Notes: generated from the sequence alone by a model not told the origin. 60,870 bases of DNA from Ignavibacteriales bacterium (GCA_020061995.1 JAGUXE010000318.1:1-60870); one strand, 5' to 3'; positions 1 through 9,522 are shown, counted from the first letter of the stretch. Numbers and translations are program-made.

Positions 1-22
1 AATTAAACTGAAAGAACATTTT

Positions 23-463
23 ATGAAAATAATTTTAGGAGCCGATCACGGTGGTTTTGAACTTAAAGAACAAATCAAAAATATTTTATTAAATGAGGGT
101 TATGAGATTGAAGATGCCGGCAATTTAATTTATGATGCTAAAGATGATTACCCCGATTTTGCAATTGCTGTAGCTAAAAAAATCGCAAACAATGAAGCGG
201 AAAAAGGAATAATAATCTGTGGCAGTGGTGTTGGAGCATCCATTGCAGCAAATAAAATTAAAGGTGTAAGAGCTTGTGTTTGTCACGATACATATAGTGC
301 AAAACAGGGAGTTACTCACGACAATATGAATGTATTATGCCTCGGTGGTAGAATTGTCGGGGTTGAAGTTGCGAAAGAATTGGCACTCGGTTTTGCCGGT
401 TCGGTATTCAGTAACGAAGAAAGACATAAAAGAAGATTAGCAAAAGTATTGGCTTTAGAGTAG
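23..463 (+). CDS. rpiB: Ribose-5-phosphate isomerase B
   Basis: RpiB/LacAB family sugar-phosphate isomerase that interconverts ribose 5-phosphate and ribulose 5-phosphate in the cytosolic non-oxidative pentose phosphate pathway. The sequence shows the N-terminal ADHGGF phosphate-site motif (residues 7-12), the ICGSGVG loop carrying the catalytic Cys66, and His99 in THDNMNV, the position of the ring-opening histidine in the family. The length of 146 residues is normal. It is the first gene of the window; only 22 bases precede it, with no strong ribosome site, so an upstream operon partner cannot be excluded. Family assignment is very secure. Confidence 0.96.
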   Translation: MKIILGADHGGFELKEQIKNILLNEGYEIEDAGNLIYDAKDDYPDFAIAVAKKIANNEAEKGIIICGSGVGASIAANKIKGVRACVCHDTYSAKQGVTHDNMNVLCLGGRIVGVEVAKELALGFAGSVFSNEERHKRRLAKVLALE

Positions 464-637
464 TATTAGGTTTCTTTTGTTATTCTACAACAAACTTATA
501 AAAATATTACTTCCTCCTATAGAGCTTTTAGAGGAGAAGAATAGCATGAGATTCCCTATCCGTTTTTTATGAACAATTACTATTTTTGAGTAGCCATAAA
601 AAATATTAATTATGAGTTTAGCAAAACAACCGTTAAA

Positions 638-1198
638 ATGATCAGCAAAATAGAAATGTCTGTATCTTCTTTGGATTTGGTTAATATTATCATCATTACC
701 TTAATCACTCTTTTCATTTTGGTGATACTACGAGTAGACAAAATCCTGGTGAAGCCCAAAGTTTACTTAAAACTTGCTTTGAGCATGATATTATTGGTTC
801 TTTTAATTGACGAACTAATTAACATGAATTTTAGTTTTGCAGTTTATCTACACCCCATTTCCTATTTCATTTATTTTACTATCTACCCGATAATTTATGT
901 TTATTCCAGAGATCTCGTTTATAACGGTCAAGATTTAAAACGTCCCTCATTAATATTTTTTTTAATATTTCCGTTTTTTGTATTTCTATTGATTTCTATA
1001 ATTTTCTATCCTCTTTCATTTGATGATAAAATGAATTTCGTTAATCTGCATTTAAGCGAGATGAATGGAGGACTTCCTGAGTTTTCGACATTTCAATTAC
1101 TAATAATACCGGCATATTATCCTAATACAAACCGGAACTGCTCAAAGCAAAATGCACCCTTATTATCAACTACCTTTCAATTCGGAAGTAAAGATTGA
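638..1198 (+). pseudogene. N-terminal fragment of a membrane-anchored AraC-type regulator (truncated)
   Basis: The reading frame begins like the multi-pass membrane sensor half of Bacteroidetes AraC-type regulators: about five hydrophobic segments between residues 12 and 160, with the FQLLIIPAYY stretch that in such proteins leads into the last helix. It then stops making sense. No helix-turn-helix follows, and the last 28 codons run out of frame through a T9SS sorting-domain remnant. I infer that this is the 5' part of a regulator gene fused by deletion to the 3' end of another gene. A 9-codon mini-ORF (612-641, with a stop overlapping this ATG) and an 8-codon one (546-572, preceded by GAGGAG) lie just upstream; neither has an obvious role. 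The regulator assignment is a pattern judgement. Confidence 0.5.
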
Positions 1199-1373
1199 GT
1201 TATTCTCTACTACAGGTGAAAGAGTTGCTGTACTTGTAAATCAAGAACAAGAAGCCGGTTATTACACAGTAGAGATAAATTCAGCATCACTGGAATTATC
1301 GTCCGGCGTTTATATTTACAGAATTGAATGGAATGATAAAATTAAAGTGAAGAGGATGATGTTGATTAAATAA
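1114..1373 (+). pseudogene. Frameshifted remnant of a T9SS type A sorting domain
   Basis: From 1152 the frame encodes a near-perfect T9SS C-terminal domain: YQLPFNSEVKIEL, then TTGERVAVL, then SSGVYIYRIE, ending with a basic tail and stop. The conserved upstream part that should read NYPNPFNPST is not in this frame. A related YYPN is found one frame over at about 1114-1125, at the end of the regulator fragment, so a frameshift or small rearrangement separates the two parts. No signal peptide or passenger domain precedes it. It is therefore the stranded tail of a lost secreted protein, not a functional gene. Confidence 0.7.
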
Positions 1374-1477
1374 TCGTATCAAAATTCAAGTTGTTCTTAT
1401 ATAAAAACTTCATATTGACAGCTGATTTATTTTTAAATAAAAGCAGCTTCTTCAATATTATCGTTAAAATTTTTATT

Positions 1478-1509
1478 AAAAAAAAAGAGACACTCGTTTG
1501 AGTGTCTCT
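1478..1509 (-). terminator. Rho-independent terminator of the T9SS beta-helix gene
   Basis: There is a perfect 10-bp stem (1486-1495 with 1500-1509) around a GTTT loop. On the minus strand it is followed by a run of nine T. It lies 10 bases past the stop of the minus-strand gene ending at 1520. Confidence 0.85.
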
Positions 1510-1519
1510 AAATATAAAG

Positions 1520-3589
1520 CTATTTGAGTAGAATAAACTTCTTAGTTGCGGTAAATGATTCGGTATTAAGCGTGTAAAAATAAACACCACTCGGCAATCC
1601 ATCCCCATTAAATTTCACAGCATATTTACCTGCAAGTTTTTCTTCATTCAAAAGAGTTCTAACTTCTTCACCAAGTTGATTGAAGATAGTTAGTTTTATT
1701 TTAGAAGTTTGCGGCAGCGTAAAATTTATTGTTGTACTTGGATTAAACGGATTCGGATAATTTTGTTCCAAAGAAAATTCGAGTGGAGATCCAACTTCAA
1801 TTTCAATGACCGAACTATATGCATATGAACCATCAAAATCATTTATGCGAAGCCGATAATAATATTTACCTAATGCAACTGAATTATCTTCATACGAATA
1901 ATTTCTGATTTCTGTTGAAGTACCTGCGGCTTGCACTGAAGCAATTGCAGACCAAAGTTCGCTATCATATTTTCGTTCGATAATGAATGATTGCGTATTA
2001 AGTTCTGTCGCGGTTCTCCATGAAAGCTGTACCGAATTGCCATCAACATTTGCAGTAAACAAAGATAGTTCAACAGGAATTGGAGTTGGGGCTTCATCTG
2101 CACCACGATAAGGATGAGTAGTACTTCTTACCTCGCCATCAATATCATGAGTGATTGATGCAATCGGCATTCCAGTAAGGTCAACATCACCAATCGACGC
2201 TCCGGATAAATGAAGATCTGTTCCGGATACAAAGTTAGTAGATTTGAAAATCGTATGTTGTTCATTAGGAGCAGCCGAATCTCTATATTGGGTTAAAGAA
2301 TTGTATAAGAATCCATTCCAACCTGCGTGTAAAGAATCAACTCCATTGTTAGCATAATAAACATTATAATCGATATTTAAATTCCCAACAAGATTGGTTG
2401 AACCCGCAAAAAATCCCGTATGGAAGGTTCCTGTAGTTCCACCGGTACGGCTGTTCAACACAATGTTATTTTGCATATTAAAAGTACCGGTTGCACTTGT
2501 TGAACTTTTTACAATACCTGCGGTGATAACATTATTGGCTGTCCCTCCGGTATGATTTCCGCCGATGTTTATTGAATTATAAAAAACATTTGAAGTGTAT
2601 TCATTCGCACCGCTAAACTGAATAGCATATATAGAAGTCTTAGTACCATTATCCAGCGTCAAACTAATAAAATTATTTACGATATTGAGCACACTTCCAA
2701 CTGCCATACTTCCTGATATTCCACGAACTGTACTAGTACCAGTTGATTGAAGATCATACATTTTATTTCCGACTATATCGAGATTTAAAACTGCGCCAAA
2801 AATTACTCCAGTCGGTGTTGTGCTATATCCGGCAGTTTGCCAAAACTCGTTTTTTTCGATAACCGTATTATTGGAACTTGATAAAACCCAAACACCAGCA
2901 TAAGACCAGTCATAAATTTTGTTTTTGTAGATGTAATTTGAATTGTTCGGATTTGCAGTAGTGCCGGCGAATCCAATACCAGATCTACCACCAACTATTT
3001 CATTAAAAGCAATATAGTTGAAAGAGTTGCCAATTGAATTCGAAACTGATGTTCCAATTTCGATTGCACGTGGTCCGGCGGTGTTCTGTGTGCTATTAAT
3101 GATTTTACAATATTGAATACTATTGTAAGTTGCACCATCCAATAATCGCAGAGTGAAGGAACTTGATGTTGTAGCCAAATTTTGAATTGTTAGATTAATT
3201 GAACTACCAATCCCACCCGCTCTACCATCAAGTGTAATGTAATCAGCATTTGAAAACAAAATGATTGGTTGACCACTTGCAGTTCCGCCAACAGTTGCAG
3301 TTGTTACACCCGCTTTTGGTCGGATTGTAACGTTATTTGTAGCGGATGCGCTATCTCGCATTGTCAAAGTTATTGGAAAAACTTCTATAGCGCCTGTATA
3401 TGAAGAAGTTATTTCTATATTATAACTTTGATTAAGCGGATTTGGTACTGCATTATATGCAGCTTGAATTGAATTATGAGAACTGACCAATACCCCTGCC
3501 GATGTTGACAATTCAACTGAATTATCCTGCGCATTCACATTTGAACAAAATGCGAATAGTGTAAGTATAACGTAGATCGTTTTAATCAT
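1520..3589 (-). CDS. Secreted T9SS-sorted protein with parallel beta-helix repeats
   Basis: A 689-residue exported protein. It has an N-terminal signal peptide (to about residue 20), then a long stretch to about residue 500 rich in Asn/Ile/Ser turns such as NTVIEKNEFW and LDIVGNKMYD. These repeat at about the 20-25 residue rung spacing typical of right-handed parallel beta-helices of the pectate-lyase/NosD type. A short beta-rich module follows (about 510-605). The type A sorting domain begins with QNYPNPFNPSTT (about 612) and ends with a Lys-containing tail. It is presumably moved through the outer membrane by T9SS and anchored or released there. The substrate is unknown. No catalytic residues were assigned; it could be a carbohydrate-active or structural adhesin-like protein. 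Confidence 0.85.
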   Translation of the reverse strand: MIKTIYVILTLFAFCSNVNAQDNSVELSTSAGVLVSSHNSIQAAYNAVPNPLNQSYNIEITSSYTGAIEVFPITLTMRDSASATNNVTIRPKAGVTTATVGGTASGQPIILFSNADYITLDGRAGGIGSSINLTIQNLATTSSSFTLRLLDGATYNSIQYCKIINSTQNTAGPRAIEIGTSVSNSIGNSFNYIAFNEIVGGRSGIGFAGTTANPNNSNYIYKNKIYDWSYAGVWVLSSSNNTVIEKNEFWQTAGYSTTPTGVIFGAVLNLDIVGNKMYDLQSTGTSTVRGISGSMAVGSVLNIVNNFISLTLDNGTKTSIYAIQFSGANEYTSNVFYNSINIGGNHTGGTANNVITAGIVKSSTSATGTFNMQNNIVLNSRTGGTTGTFHTGFFAGSTNLVGNLNIDYNVYYANNGVDSLHAGWNGFLYNSLTQYRDSAAPNEQHTIFKSTNFVSGTDLHLSGASIGDVDLTGMPIASITHDIDGEVRSTTHPYRGADEAPTPIPVELSLFTANVDGNSVQLSWRTATELNTQSFIIERKYDSELWSAIASVQAAGTSTEIRNYSYEDNSVALGKYYYRLRINDFDGSYAYSSVIEIEVGSPLEFSLEQNYPNPFNPSTTINFTLPQTSKIKLTIFNQLGEEVRTLLNEEKLAGKYAVKFNGDGLPSGVYFYTLNTESFTATKKFILLK

Positions 3590-4006
3590 GGTTGATCCTT
3601 TCTTTGAATTGAGACTGAGCTAAAATAAATAAAGTTTTTCACATGTGCATCATTTTTTTAGTTGAATAATAATTCTGATGGAGAATGAAATTGCCTTTAA
3701 ATTTATTGTAGTTTGAAGTTTTATGCAAATAAGGGGCAACTCCTTCGGATGTGTTTGACTATACAACATCTCTACTTAATATATACAATCATTTTCTCAG
3801 TATAAATTATTTTTCGCAAAACAGGTTATTATGTGTGCGGAATAAACAACAGTAAACCTGGTCTCAAATTGGGTTTTTATTTTTATAGAATGACATCTAA
3901 AATCAATTTGGAGTGGAGACATTTGGAGGACTAAGAAAATGGCAATTTTTAAAGTAAATTTAAATGAGTTTTTTTAGCGCTGGCATTCATTTAACAAGTT
4001 TTGTTA
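3590..4006. other. 417-bp gap with no convincing gene
   Basis: It holds the upstream region of the minus-strand T9SS gene and the downstream end of the minus-strand epimerase. The only notable item is a 12-codon plus-strand mini-ORF (3939-3977) preceded by GGAGGA at 3925-3930 with ideal spacing. It could be the decayed start of a lost gene. I see no RNA gene or clear terminator. Confidence 0.5.
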
Positions 4007-4927
4007 TCATTTCAGCAAGTTACGTAATGCATCAAACAGATTGTCAAACGAAAATTTATAGCCGAGTTCGATAGTTCTTTTCGGATAAACAAATTGGCTT
4101 GCCAGAACTGCACTTGCCCCTTCGCCAAGCATAAATCTGAGTATAAATTCGGGCACATTAAAGATTGAAGGACGAAAAAGAATTTTCCCTAATGTTTTTG
4201 AAAACCCCTTCATTGAAATTGGATTAGGTGAAGTCCCGTTTACAGCTCCAATTACATTTTTATTTTCTAAAGTATAGATATATAAATTTACAATGTCATC
4301 AATGTGAATCCATGAAAACCCTTGTTTGCCGCTTCCTAACGGTCCCCCCAAAAACAATTTAAATGGAAGAAGCATTTTCTTTAGGGCTCCTCCCTCTTTG
4401 CTTAATACTATTCCTGTACGAATTGTAACATTTCGAACTCCAAATTTTTCAACTTTATTAGCCTCAAATTCCCATACTTTGCAAACATTCGATAGAAAAT
4501 CATCGCCTAAAGAAGAATATTCGTCTAATTTTTCATCTCCCCTATTGCCATAAATTCCAATTGCCGATGATGAGATAACGACTTCCGGTTTTTCAGTAAG
4601 ATTCCCGATTGAGTTTACGATTAAACGGGTGGATATTTCACGACTTTTATAAATTGTATCCTTATACTTATCTGTCCATCGTTTAGCGGCAACATTAGCG
4701 CCAGAAAGATGAATAACTGCATATGCCCCAATTAGAATATCGGAGTAATCTTTGTTTTCATAATCGTTCCAATAAATAATCTCATTTATTTCCGGTAAGA
4801 TTTTTTTTGCAGACAGCGGATTTCGGCTCAATAGTTTTACATTATAACCCCTTAGCAGCAATGTTTTACACAGTTGCTTACCTATCAATCCCGTCCCCCC
4901 TGTAACTACAATAGTTTTCTTAGTCAT
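4007..4927 (-). CDS. TIGR01777-type SDR epimerase (YfcH/SDR39U1 family)
   Basis: A 306-residue NAD(P)-binding protein of the extended short-chain dehydrogenase superfamily. The Rossmann glycine motif TGGTGLIG is at residues 9-16. The SSSAIGIYGNRGDE segment (about 118-131) carries the family-typical serine and tyrosine, and SWIHIDDIV (about 205) matches the conserved SWIHxxD signature of TIGR01777 proteins. The C-terminal DUF1731-like part (VPEFILRFMLGE, then ASQFVYPKR) is complete. The physiological substrate of this family is not well defined. The gene stands alone between two intergenic regions. The length is normal for the family. Confidence 0.92.
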   Translation of the reverse strand: MTKKTIVVTGGTGLIGKQLCKTLLLRGYNVKLLSRNPLSAKKILPEINEIIYWNDYENKDYSDILIGAYAVIHLSGANVAAKRWTDKYKDTIYKSREISTRLIVNSIGNLTEKPEVVISSSAIGIYGNRGDEKLDEYSSLGDDFLSNVCKVWEFEANKVEKFGVRNVTIRTGIVLSKEGGALKKMLLPFKLFLGGPLGSGKQGFSWIHIDDIVNLYIYTLENKNVIGAVNGTSPNPISMKGFSKTLGKILFRPSIFNVPEFILRFMLGEGASAVLASQFVYPKRTIELGYKFSFDNLFDALRNLLK

Positions 4928-5119
4928 AACTAACTTTTCTTAAAATTGAGTTGTTTAATTCATTTAGAATCCGTTAATGTGTCAATAACATTATTTTATT
5001 CCGAATCGTTCAAAATATTTTTTAACCGTTCCTCCGAAAGGTATAGAATATTAATTTCATATTCTTCATTTTAATGAATCAATATTAATTAATTTTCCAT
5101 CTGCAGAGGATTTTCTTTA

Positions 5120-6487
5120 ATGGAAGACCAAGAACAAGCATCATATAAAATTACCGATAACGGTAAAATTCTTAATTACATTTCCCCCCTACTTAGCTTA
5201 ATCACTGAATCATCGTTTTATAAAAACAAAAAATTGTTTTATTCGGTAGTCGCCGTTTTAGTTCTACTCATTATTTTCATTCTCACCTCATTTGATGAAA
5301 GCACCGAATCAATTCCAACCTTCAAAGTTAAGCGCGATAATTTTTTAGTAGCGATAATTGAAAGTGGGGAGATTTCCGCTAAGAATGCTACATCGATTTC
5401 GACACCGAGAGTAAGAGGGAATTTGAAGGTTGTTTATCTAGTCCCCGAAGGAACTTATGTAAATGCAAATGATACCGTAGTTAGGTTTGACCCCACTGAA
5501 GCACTTAATAATCTTCGCGATGCAGAATCAAAACTCGAATTAGCTCTTTCTGAAAAATCAAAAGTTTTGGCAAATCTAAAGTCAACAATCACGAGAACCG
5601 AATCAGACCTAAGGAGTTCAGAATTAACTTATGAACTGTCTAAATTAAATCTTGAACAAATGAAGTTTGAAGCTGCTATTAAACAACAAGAATCAAAACT
5701 TCAACATCAGAGGAACGAATTAAGTTATTTAAAAGCTAAGCAAGAGCTTGAATCACAAAATATTATTCAGAAATCGGAATTGGCTAAAGTTGAAATAGAA
5801 GTCCAACAAAAAAGGACCGATCTCGATCGAGCGAAACGAGATCTTGAAATGTTGACTCTTACTGCCCCGAAAGAAGGGCTTGCAGTTTATGAAACTAATT
5901 GGAGCACTGGAAGAAAAATTACAACCGGTGATACCCCCTGGCCCGGAATGACTCTAATTAGTTTACCCGATCTTTCATCAATGCAAAGTATAACTTTTGT
6001 AAATGAGGTTGATGTAAGCCGTGTTAGAAAAGATCAAAAAGTGATTGTTAAACTTGATGCATTTCAAGATAGTAGTTTCCAAGGAAAAATTTCTTCCGTA
6101 GCTTCATTGGGAAAAAGTAAGGATAATAATTCTTCAATAAAAGTATTCGAAATTTTGGTTGATATATTATCCCAATCTGAAATTTTGAAACCGGGGATGA
6201 CAACAAGTAATAAAATTGTTGTAAATGAAATTTCATCAGTCTTGTTTGTTCCTCAAGAAGCGGTTTTTGAAAAAGATGGAAAGAAAGTCGTTTATATAAA
6301 AAACGGTTCGTCTTTTGATGAAGAATTCGTCGAACTTGGTGAAAAAAGTGACAATTATATTATTGTCATAAAGGGAATAAAAGAAGCTGATGAAGTTGCA
6401 TTACGTGATCCAACAATTACACAAGAAAACATTGGATCGGAAGCAGAAAATGAAAATAATGTTGCAATCCCTAACGGTGACGAATAA
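5120..6487 (+). CDS. MacA-like periplasmic adaptor (HlyD/RND-type membrane fusion protein)
   Basis: A 455-residue adaptor that would link an inner-membrane ABC transporter to a TolC channel. One transmembrane helix at residues 39-57 follows a longer than usual 38-residue cytoplasmic tail. The biotinyl-lipoyl halves flank a coiled-coil hairpin (about 130-255, with many Glu/Lys/Leu heptads), followed by beta-barrel and membrane-proximal domains (SIKVFEILVDIL and KPGMTTSNKIVV). Its stop codon overlaps the start of the permease by one base (TAATG), so the two are translationally coupled. Cargo could be a macrolide-like compound, lipopeptide or lipid; the sequence does not say. Confidence 0.88.
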   Translation: MEDQEQASYKITDNGKILNYISPLLSLITESSFYKNKKLFYSVVAVLVLLIIFILTSFDESTESIPTFKVKRDNFLVAIIESGEISAKNATSISTPRVRGNLKVVYLVPEGTYVNANDTVVRFDPTEALNNLRDAESKLELALSEKSKVLANLKSTITRTESDLRSSELTYELSKLNLEQMKFEAAIKQQESKLQHQRNELSYLKAKQELESQNIIQKSELAKVEIEVQQKRTDLDRAKRDLEMLTLTAPKEGLAVYETNWSTGRKITTGDTPWPGMTLISLPDLSSMQSITFVNEVDVSRVRKDQKVIVKLDAFQDSSFQGKISSVASLGKSKDNNSSIKVFEILVDILSQSEILKPGMTTSNKIVVNEISSVLFVPQEAVFEKDGKKVVYIKNGSSFDEEFVELGEKSDNYIIVIKGIKEADEVALRDPTITQENIGSEAENENNVAIPNGDE

Positions 6488-7782
6488 TGAATCGAAAAGA
6501 ATCGTTCATTATCGGAGTGAGAGGACTCCTGGCTAATAAATTAAGAGCTGCATTAACTATGCTTGGAATTCTTTTCGGTGTAGCCGCGGTAATTGCGATG
6601 ATGTCGATTGGTGAAGGAGCGCGTCAAGAGACTCTTCAACAGATTGAATTATTGGGTACGAATAACATAATCATAAATCGTGTCACAAAAATCACCAAAA
6701 GTAATGGCGCTAAAGCATCTTATTCAGCAGGACTTACTTTAAAAGATGCTGAATCTATCTTGGAGTTAAACCCTCTAGTTGAATCTGTAACTCCTGTAAG
6801 AGAAATGGATATGTCGGTAGCATATAGGTCAACGATTGAGGAATTTAAAATCATCGGGACAACCTCTTCTTATCCGAATACCTTTAATACAAAAATCCTT
6901 CAAGGCTCTTTCTTTAAAGAATTTCATGGTGCTGATTATTCCAATGTATGTATAATCGGTCCGGGGATTAAAGAAAAATTCTTCAAGTTTGAAGACCCAA
7001 TTAAGAAGAAAATTAAGATCGGAGACTTGTGGTATGATATTATCGGAGTTGCTGCTCCTAAAAATATTTCTTCGACAGGGATGAAGAGTTTAGGGATACG
7101 TAATTTTAACGATGATATATACATCCCGCTTGCAACGATGCTTTATAAAACTCAAAAAATAGATCCTGCTGCTTCTTCCAACATGAATATGTTTAGAGGA
7201 GGAATGGATGAGTTGGCAAAGACTATTGATAGAAATTCTATTGATCAACTAACGATAAAAGTAAAAAATAGTGATCACCTAAAAGAAGCCGCCTTACTCA
7301 CTCAAAGAATTCTTGAACGCCGTCATTTCGGGACAAAAGATTTCGAACTCATTTTACCCGAACAACTACTTGAGCAAAAACAAAAAACTCAAAAGATTTT
7401 CAATGTAGTTATGGGAGCAATTGCGGGGATATCATTGTTAGTCGGTGGTATTGGAATTATGAATATAATGTTGGCAAATATCCTTGAACGAACACGAGAA
7501 ATTGGTATTCGAAGAGCCGTCGGAGCTACAAGGGCTGACATACTGGGACAGTTTATGTCCGAAGCTGTAACCATTTCAATATTGGGCGGTATACTTGGAA
7601 TAATCGTCGGTTTTATTCTGACGGCATTAATCTCGACTTATGCTGAATGGAATACTATCATTTCTCCAATTTCTATTGTGCTTGCTTTTTTTGTATCGGC
7701 AGCTACAGGAATTGTTTTCGGAATCTATCCGGCAAAAAAGGCAGCAGATAAAAATCCAATCGAATCATTAAGGTATGAATAA
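6487..7782 (+). CDS. MacB-like ABC transporter permease (FtsX family), no ATPase domain
   Basis: A 431-residue inner-membrane permease. The first helix (about 18-42, in RAALTMLGILFGVAAVIAM) precedes a large periplasmic MacB_PCD-type domain (about 45-285). Three further helices follow in the FtsX core (about 305-425), including the typical ERTREIGIRRAVGA coupling segment. MacB of E. coli is fused to an N-terminal nucleotide-binding domain; this protein starts directly at the permease, and no separate ATPase lies in the operon. An ATPase from elsewhere must energise it if it works as a transporter. One-base overlaps with both neighbours show a single coupled operon. Confidence 0.9.
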   Translation: MNRKESFIIGVRGLLANKLRAALTMLGILFGVAAVIAMMSIGEGARQETLQQIELLGTNNIIINRVTKITKSNGAKASYSAGLTLKDAESILELNPLVESVTPVREMDMSVAYRSTIEEFKIIGTTSSYPNTFNTKILQGSFFKEFHGADYSNVCIIGPGIKEKFFKFEDPIKKKIKIGDLWYDIIGVAAPKNISSTGMKSLGIRNFNDDIYIPLATMLYKTQKIDPAASSNMNMFRGGMDELAKTIDRNSIDQLTIKVKNSDHLKEAALLTQRILERRHFGTKDFELILPEQLLEQKQKTQKIFNVVMGAIAGISLLVGGIGIMNIMLANILERTREIGIRRAVGATRADILGQFMSEAVTISILGGILGIIVGFILTALISTYAEWNTIISPISIVLAFFVSAATGIVFGIYPAKKAADKNPIESLRYE

Positions 7783-9236
7783 TGAAATTTCTTCTTAATA
7801 ACAAAATAAGTGGTAAAATCTTTTTAGTTGCTTTTTTTCTTTTATCAAGTAATTTATTGTTTGCACAAAAGGTGTTAAGCTTAGAAGATGCACTATCAAT
7901 AGCATTAAAAGAGAGTTATTCAATTCAGTCTTCATTTTATGCATTAGAAAGTTCTCAAAAAAATTTAGAGGCATCAAAGATGGGTTTGAGAACATCGGTG
8001 AATCTTGAATTCGATTTACCTAGATACTCAAGAAGTTTGCAAAGTCAATTTAATATCATATCAGGAAAAGAAGAATTTTTTGAAGTTGGTAATACAACTA
8101 TTGAATCTCGAATATTTTTTAATCAGCCTATTGCTTATACAAACGGAACGTTTTCTTTGATTGGTTCTTTATTCGGAAGAGACCAGCTTAATATGACAGG
8201 TAATACAAACCGAGACTATTATTCAAATCTGAGTTTCCGTTTAAGACAACCTTTATTTACATTTAATTCGCAAGCAGCAAGTTTGCAGCGGGCAGAAATA
8301 AATCTTGAAAAATCCCAGCGTAATTATACAAGAGCTGAACGCGAAATAATTTACATGGTAACATCAAGTTTTTATAATCTATTTCAGGCCAAAAAGAGTG
8401 TTGAAATAGCTAATGAACGGGTTAAACAGACTCAAGCATCTTATGAAACAGCTATGAATAAATTCAAAGCCGGATTAATAGCTGAGGTGGAAGCACTCCA
8501 ACTTGAGGTCGATTTATCGGCAAGTAAAAACGAACTCCTAAATGCTGAATCACGGTTTGAAGAATTAAATAACGAATTTAAATTACTGATCGGACTACCG
8601 CTTTCTGAGATTATAGATGTATCCGCTTCAATTAATTATACACCGATTGAGGTTGATGAATCTAGTGCAATTTCAATCGCATTAAACAACCGACCTGAAA
8701 TAAAAAATACCGAAGCAGATATTACTCTCAGCGGGTTGGCAGTAAGCGAAATTTATTCAAGAGGAAATATTAGTGCTTTACTTTCCGCAAATTATGGTGT
8801 GAATAAAAATGATCAGCAATTTAAAGACATATTTAAACAACTGGCAGAGGATAGAAGTATTACATTTACAATTGCTGTCCCAGTCTGGGATTGGTCGAAA
8901 AATAAGCGTGAAGTTGAATCGGCTGAAGCCAATTTAAAAATTGCACATCTAACAAAAAAGAATCAAAGCGAACAAATAGAAAAAGAAGTCCGATCTGTCC
9001 TCAATAAACTTAGATCAGCAAAAGCGCGTGTTGAAGTTTTAAGTAAAAGTGTTGAACTTGCTCAAAAAAGTTATGACATTAGCATCTCAAGATTTGATGC
9101 GGGGACTATCACTAGCTTCGATCTATCACAACTGCAACTAAGATTAACTGATGCTAAAACAAATAGTTTAAATGCTCTTATCGATTATCTTCTTGCGGTC
9201 GCTGATCTTTCAAGAAAAACTTATTATAATTATTAA
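7782..9236 (+). CDS. TolC-family outer membrane efflux protein
   Basis: A 484-residue outer-membrane channel subunit. The signal peptide ends at about residue 28 (LLFAQ). Two outer-membrane-efflux (OEP) repeats follow, each with long alpha-hairpins, for example the segment around FKAGLIAEVEALQLEVDLSA and its C-terminal counterpart FDAGTITSFDLSQLQLRL, which are the family's recognisable equivalent loops. It would form the trimeric exit duct for the adaptor and permease encoded immediately upstream; the start overlaps the permease stop as TAATG. The length is normal for TolC-type proteins from this phylum. Confidence 0.93.
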   Translation: MKFLLNNKISGKIFLVAFFLLSSNLLFAQKVLSLEDALSIALKESYSIQSSFYALESSQKNLEASKMGLRTSVNLEFDLPRYSRSLQSQFNIISGKEEFFEVGNTTIESRIFFNQPIAYTNGTFSLIGSLFGRDQLNMTGNTNRDYYSNLSFRLRQPLFTFNSQAASLQRAEINLEKSQRNYTRAEREIIYMVTSSFYNLFQAKKSVEIANERVKQTQASYETAMNKFKAGLIAEVEALQLEVDLSASKNELLNAESRFEELNNEFKLLIGLPLSEIIDVSASINYTPIEVDESSAISIALNNRPEIKNTEADITLSGLAVSEIYSRGNISALLSANYGVNKNDQQFKDIFKQLAEDRSITFTIAVPVWDWSKNKREVESAEANLKIAHLTKKNQSEQIEKEVRSVLNKLRSAKARVEVLSKSVELAQKSYDISISRFDAGTITSFDLSQLQLRLTDAKTNSLNALIDYLLAVADLSRKTYYNY

Positions 9237-9252
9237 AAGTAAAAGGATTTTA

Positions 9253-9522
9253 TTGACAGCAGATATAGTTGGATTTTTAGCAGCCATTTGTACAACTTCG
9301 GCATTCTTCCCGCAAGCATATAAAGTTTATAAAACCAAACGAACGAGAGATATTTCTCTTGGAATGTTTTGGTTAATGTTAATAGGTACTGTGTTGTGGT
9401 TGATTTACGGATTAGTTATAAATTCACTGCCAATTATTTTAGCAAACATGATTACACTAAATTTGGCCGGATACATCCTTTATAAGAAAATCAAGTATCG
9501 AAACAAAGAATACTTTCAATGA
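9253..9522 (+). CDS. SemiSWEET-type sugar transporter (PQ-loop, 3 TM)
   Basis: An 89-residue three-helix half-transporter of the MtN3/saliva (SWEET) family, expected to dimerise in the inner membrane and move small sugars by facilitated diffusion. The Pro20-Gln21 of the PQ motif sits in TM1 (AFFPQAYKVYKTK), and the typical RTRDIS loop leads to TM2. I choose a TTG start at 9253: AAAGGA lies just upstream, the protein then begins at the normal family position, and the longer ATG frame would run 65 bases into tolC. It follows tolC by 16 bases, so co-transcription is likely. Its 3' end overlaps the convergent next gene by 7 bases. Confidence 0.88.
   Translation: MTADIVGFLAAICTTSAFFPQAYKVYKTKRTRDISLGMFWLMLIGTVLWLIYGLVINSLPIILANMITLNLAGYILYKKIKYRNKEYFQ

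Noticed and set aside
1366..1608. Minus-strand frame of 80 codons
   Set aside because: It is a shadow across the terminator and the T9SS gene tail, with no ribosome site or protein-like pattern.
3850..3885. AAACC/GGGTTT hairpin followed by T-rich DNA
   Set aside because: Stem of only five to six pairs with a 12-base loop and no gene ending upstream on that strand.
3939..3977. 12-codon ORF with a good GGAGGA site
   Set aside because: Too short to support as a gene; kept only as a note in the gap entry.
9172..9252. Longer ATG start for the SemiSWEET frame
   Set aside because: It would overlap tolC by 65 bases and add a 27-residue tail unlike the family; TTG 9253 has AAAGGA ahead and the right family start.
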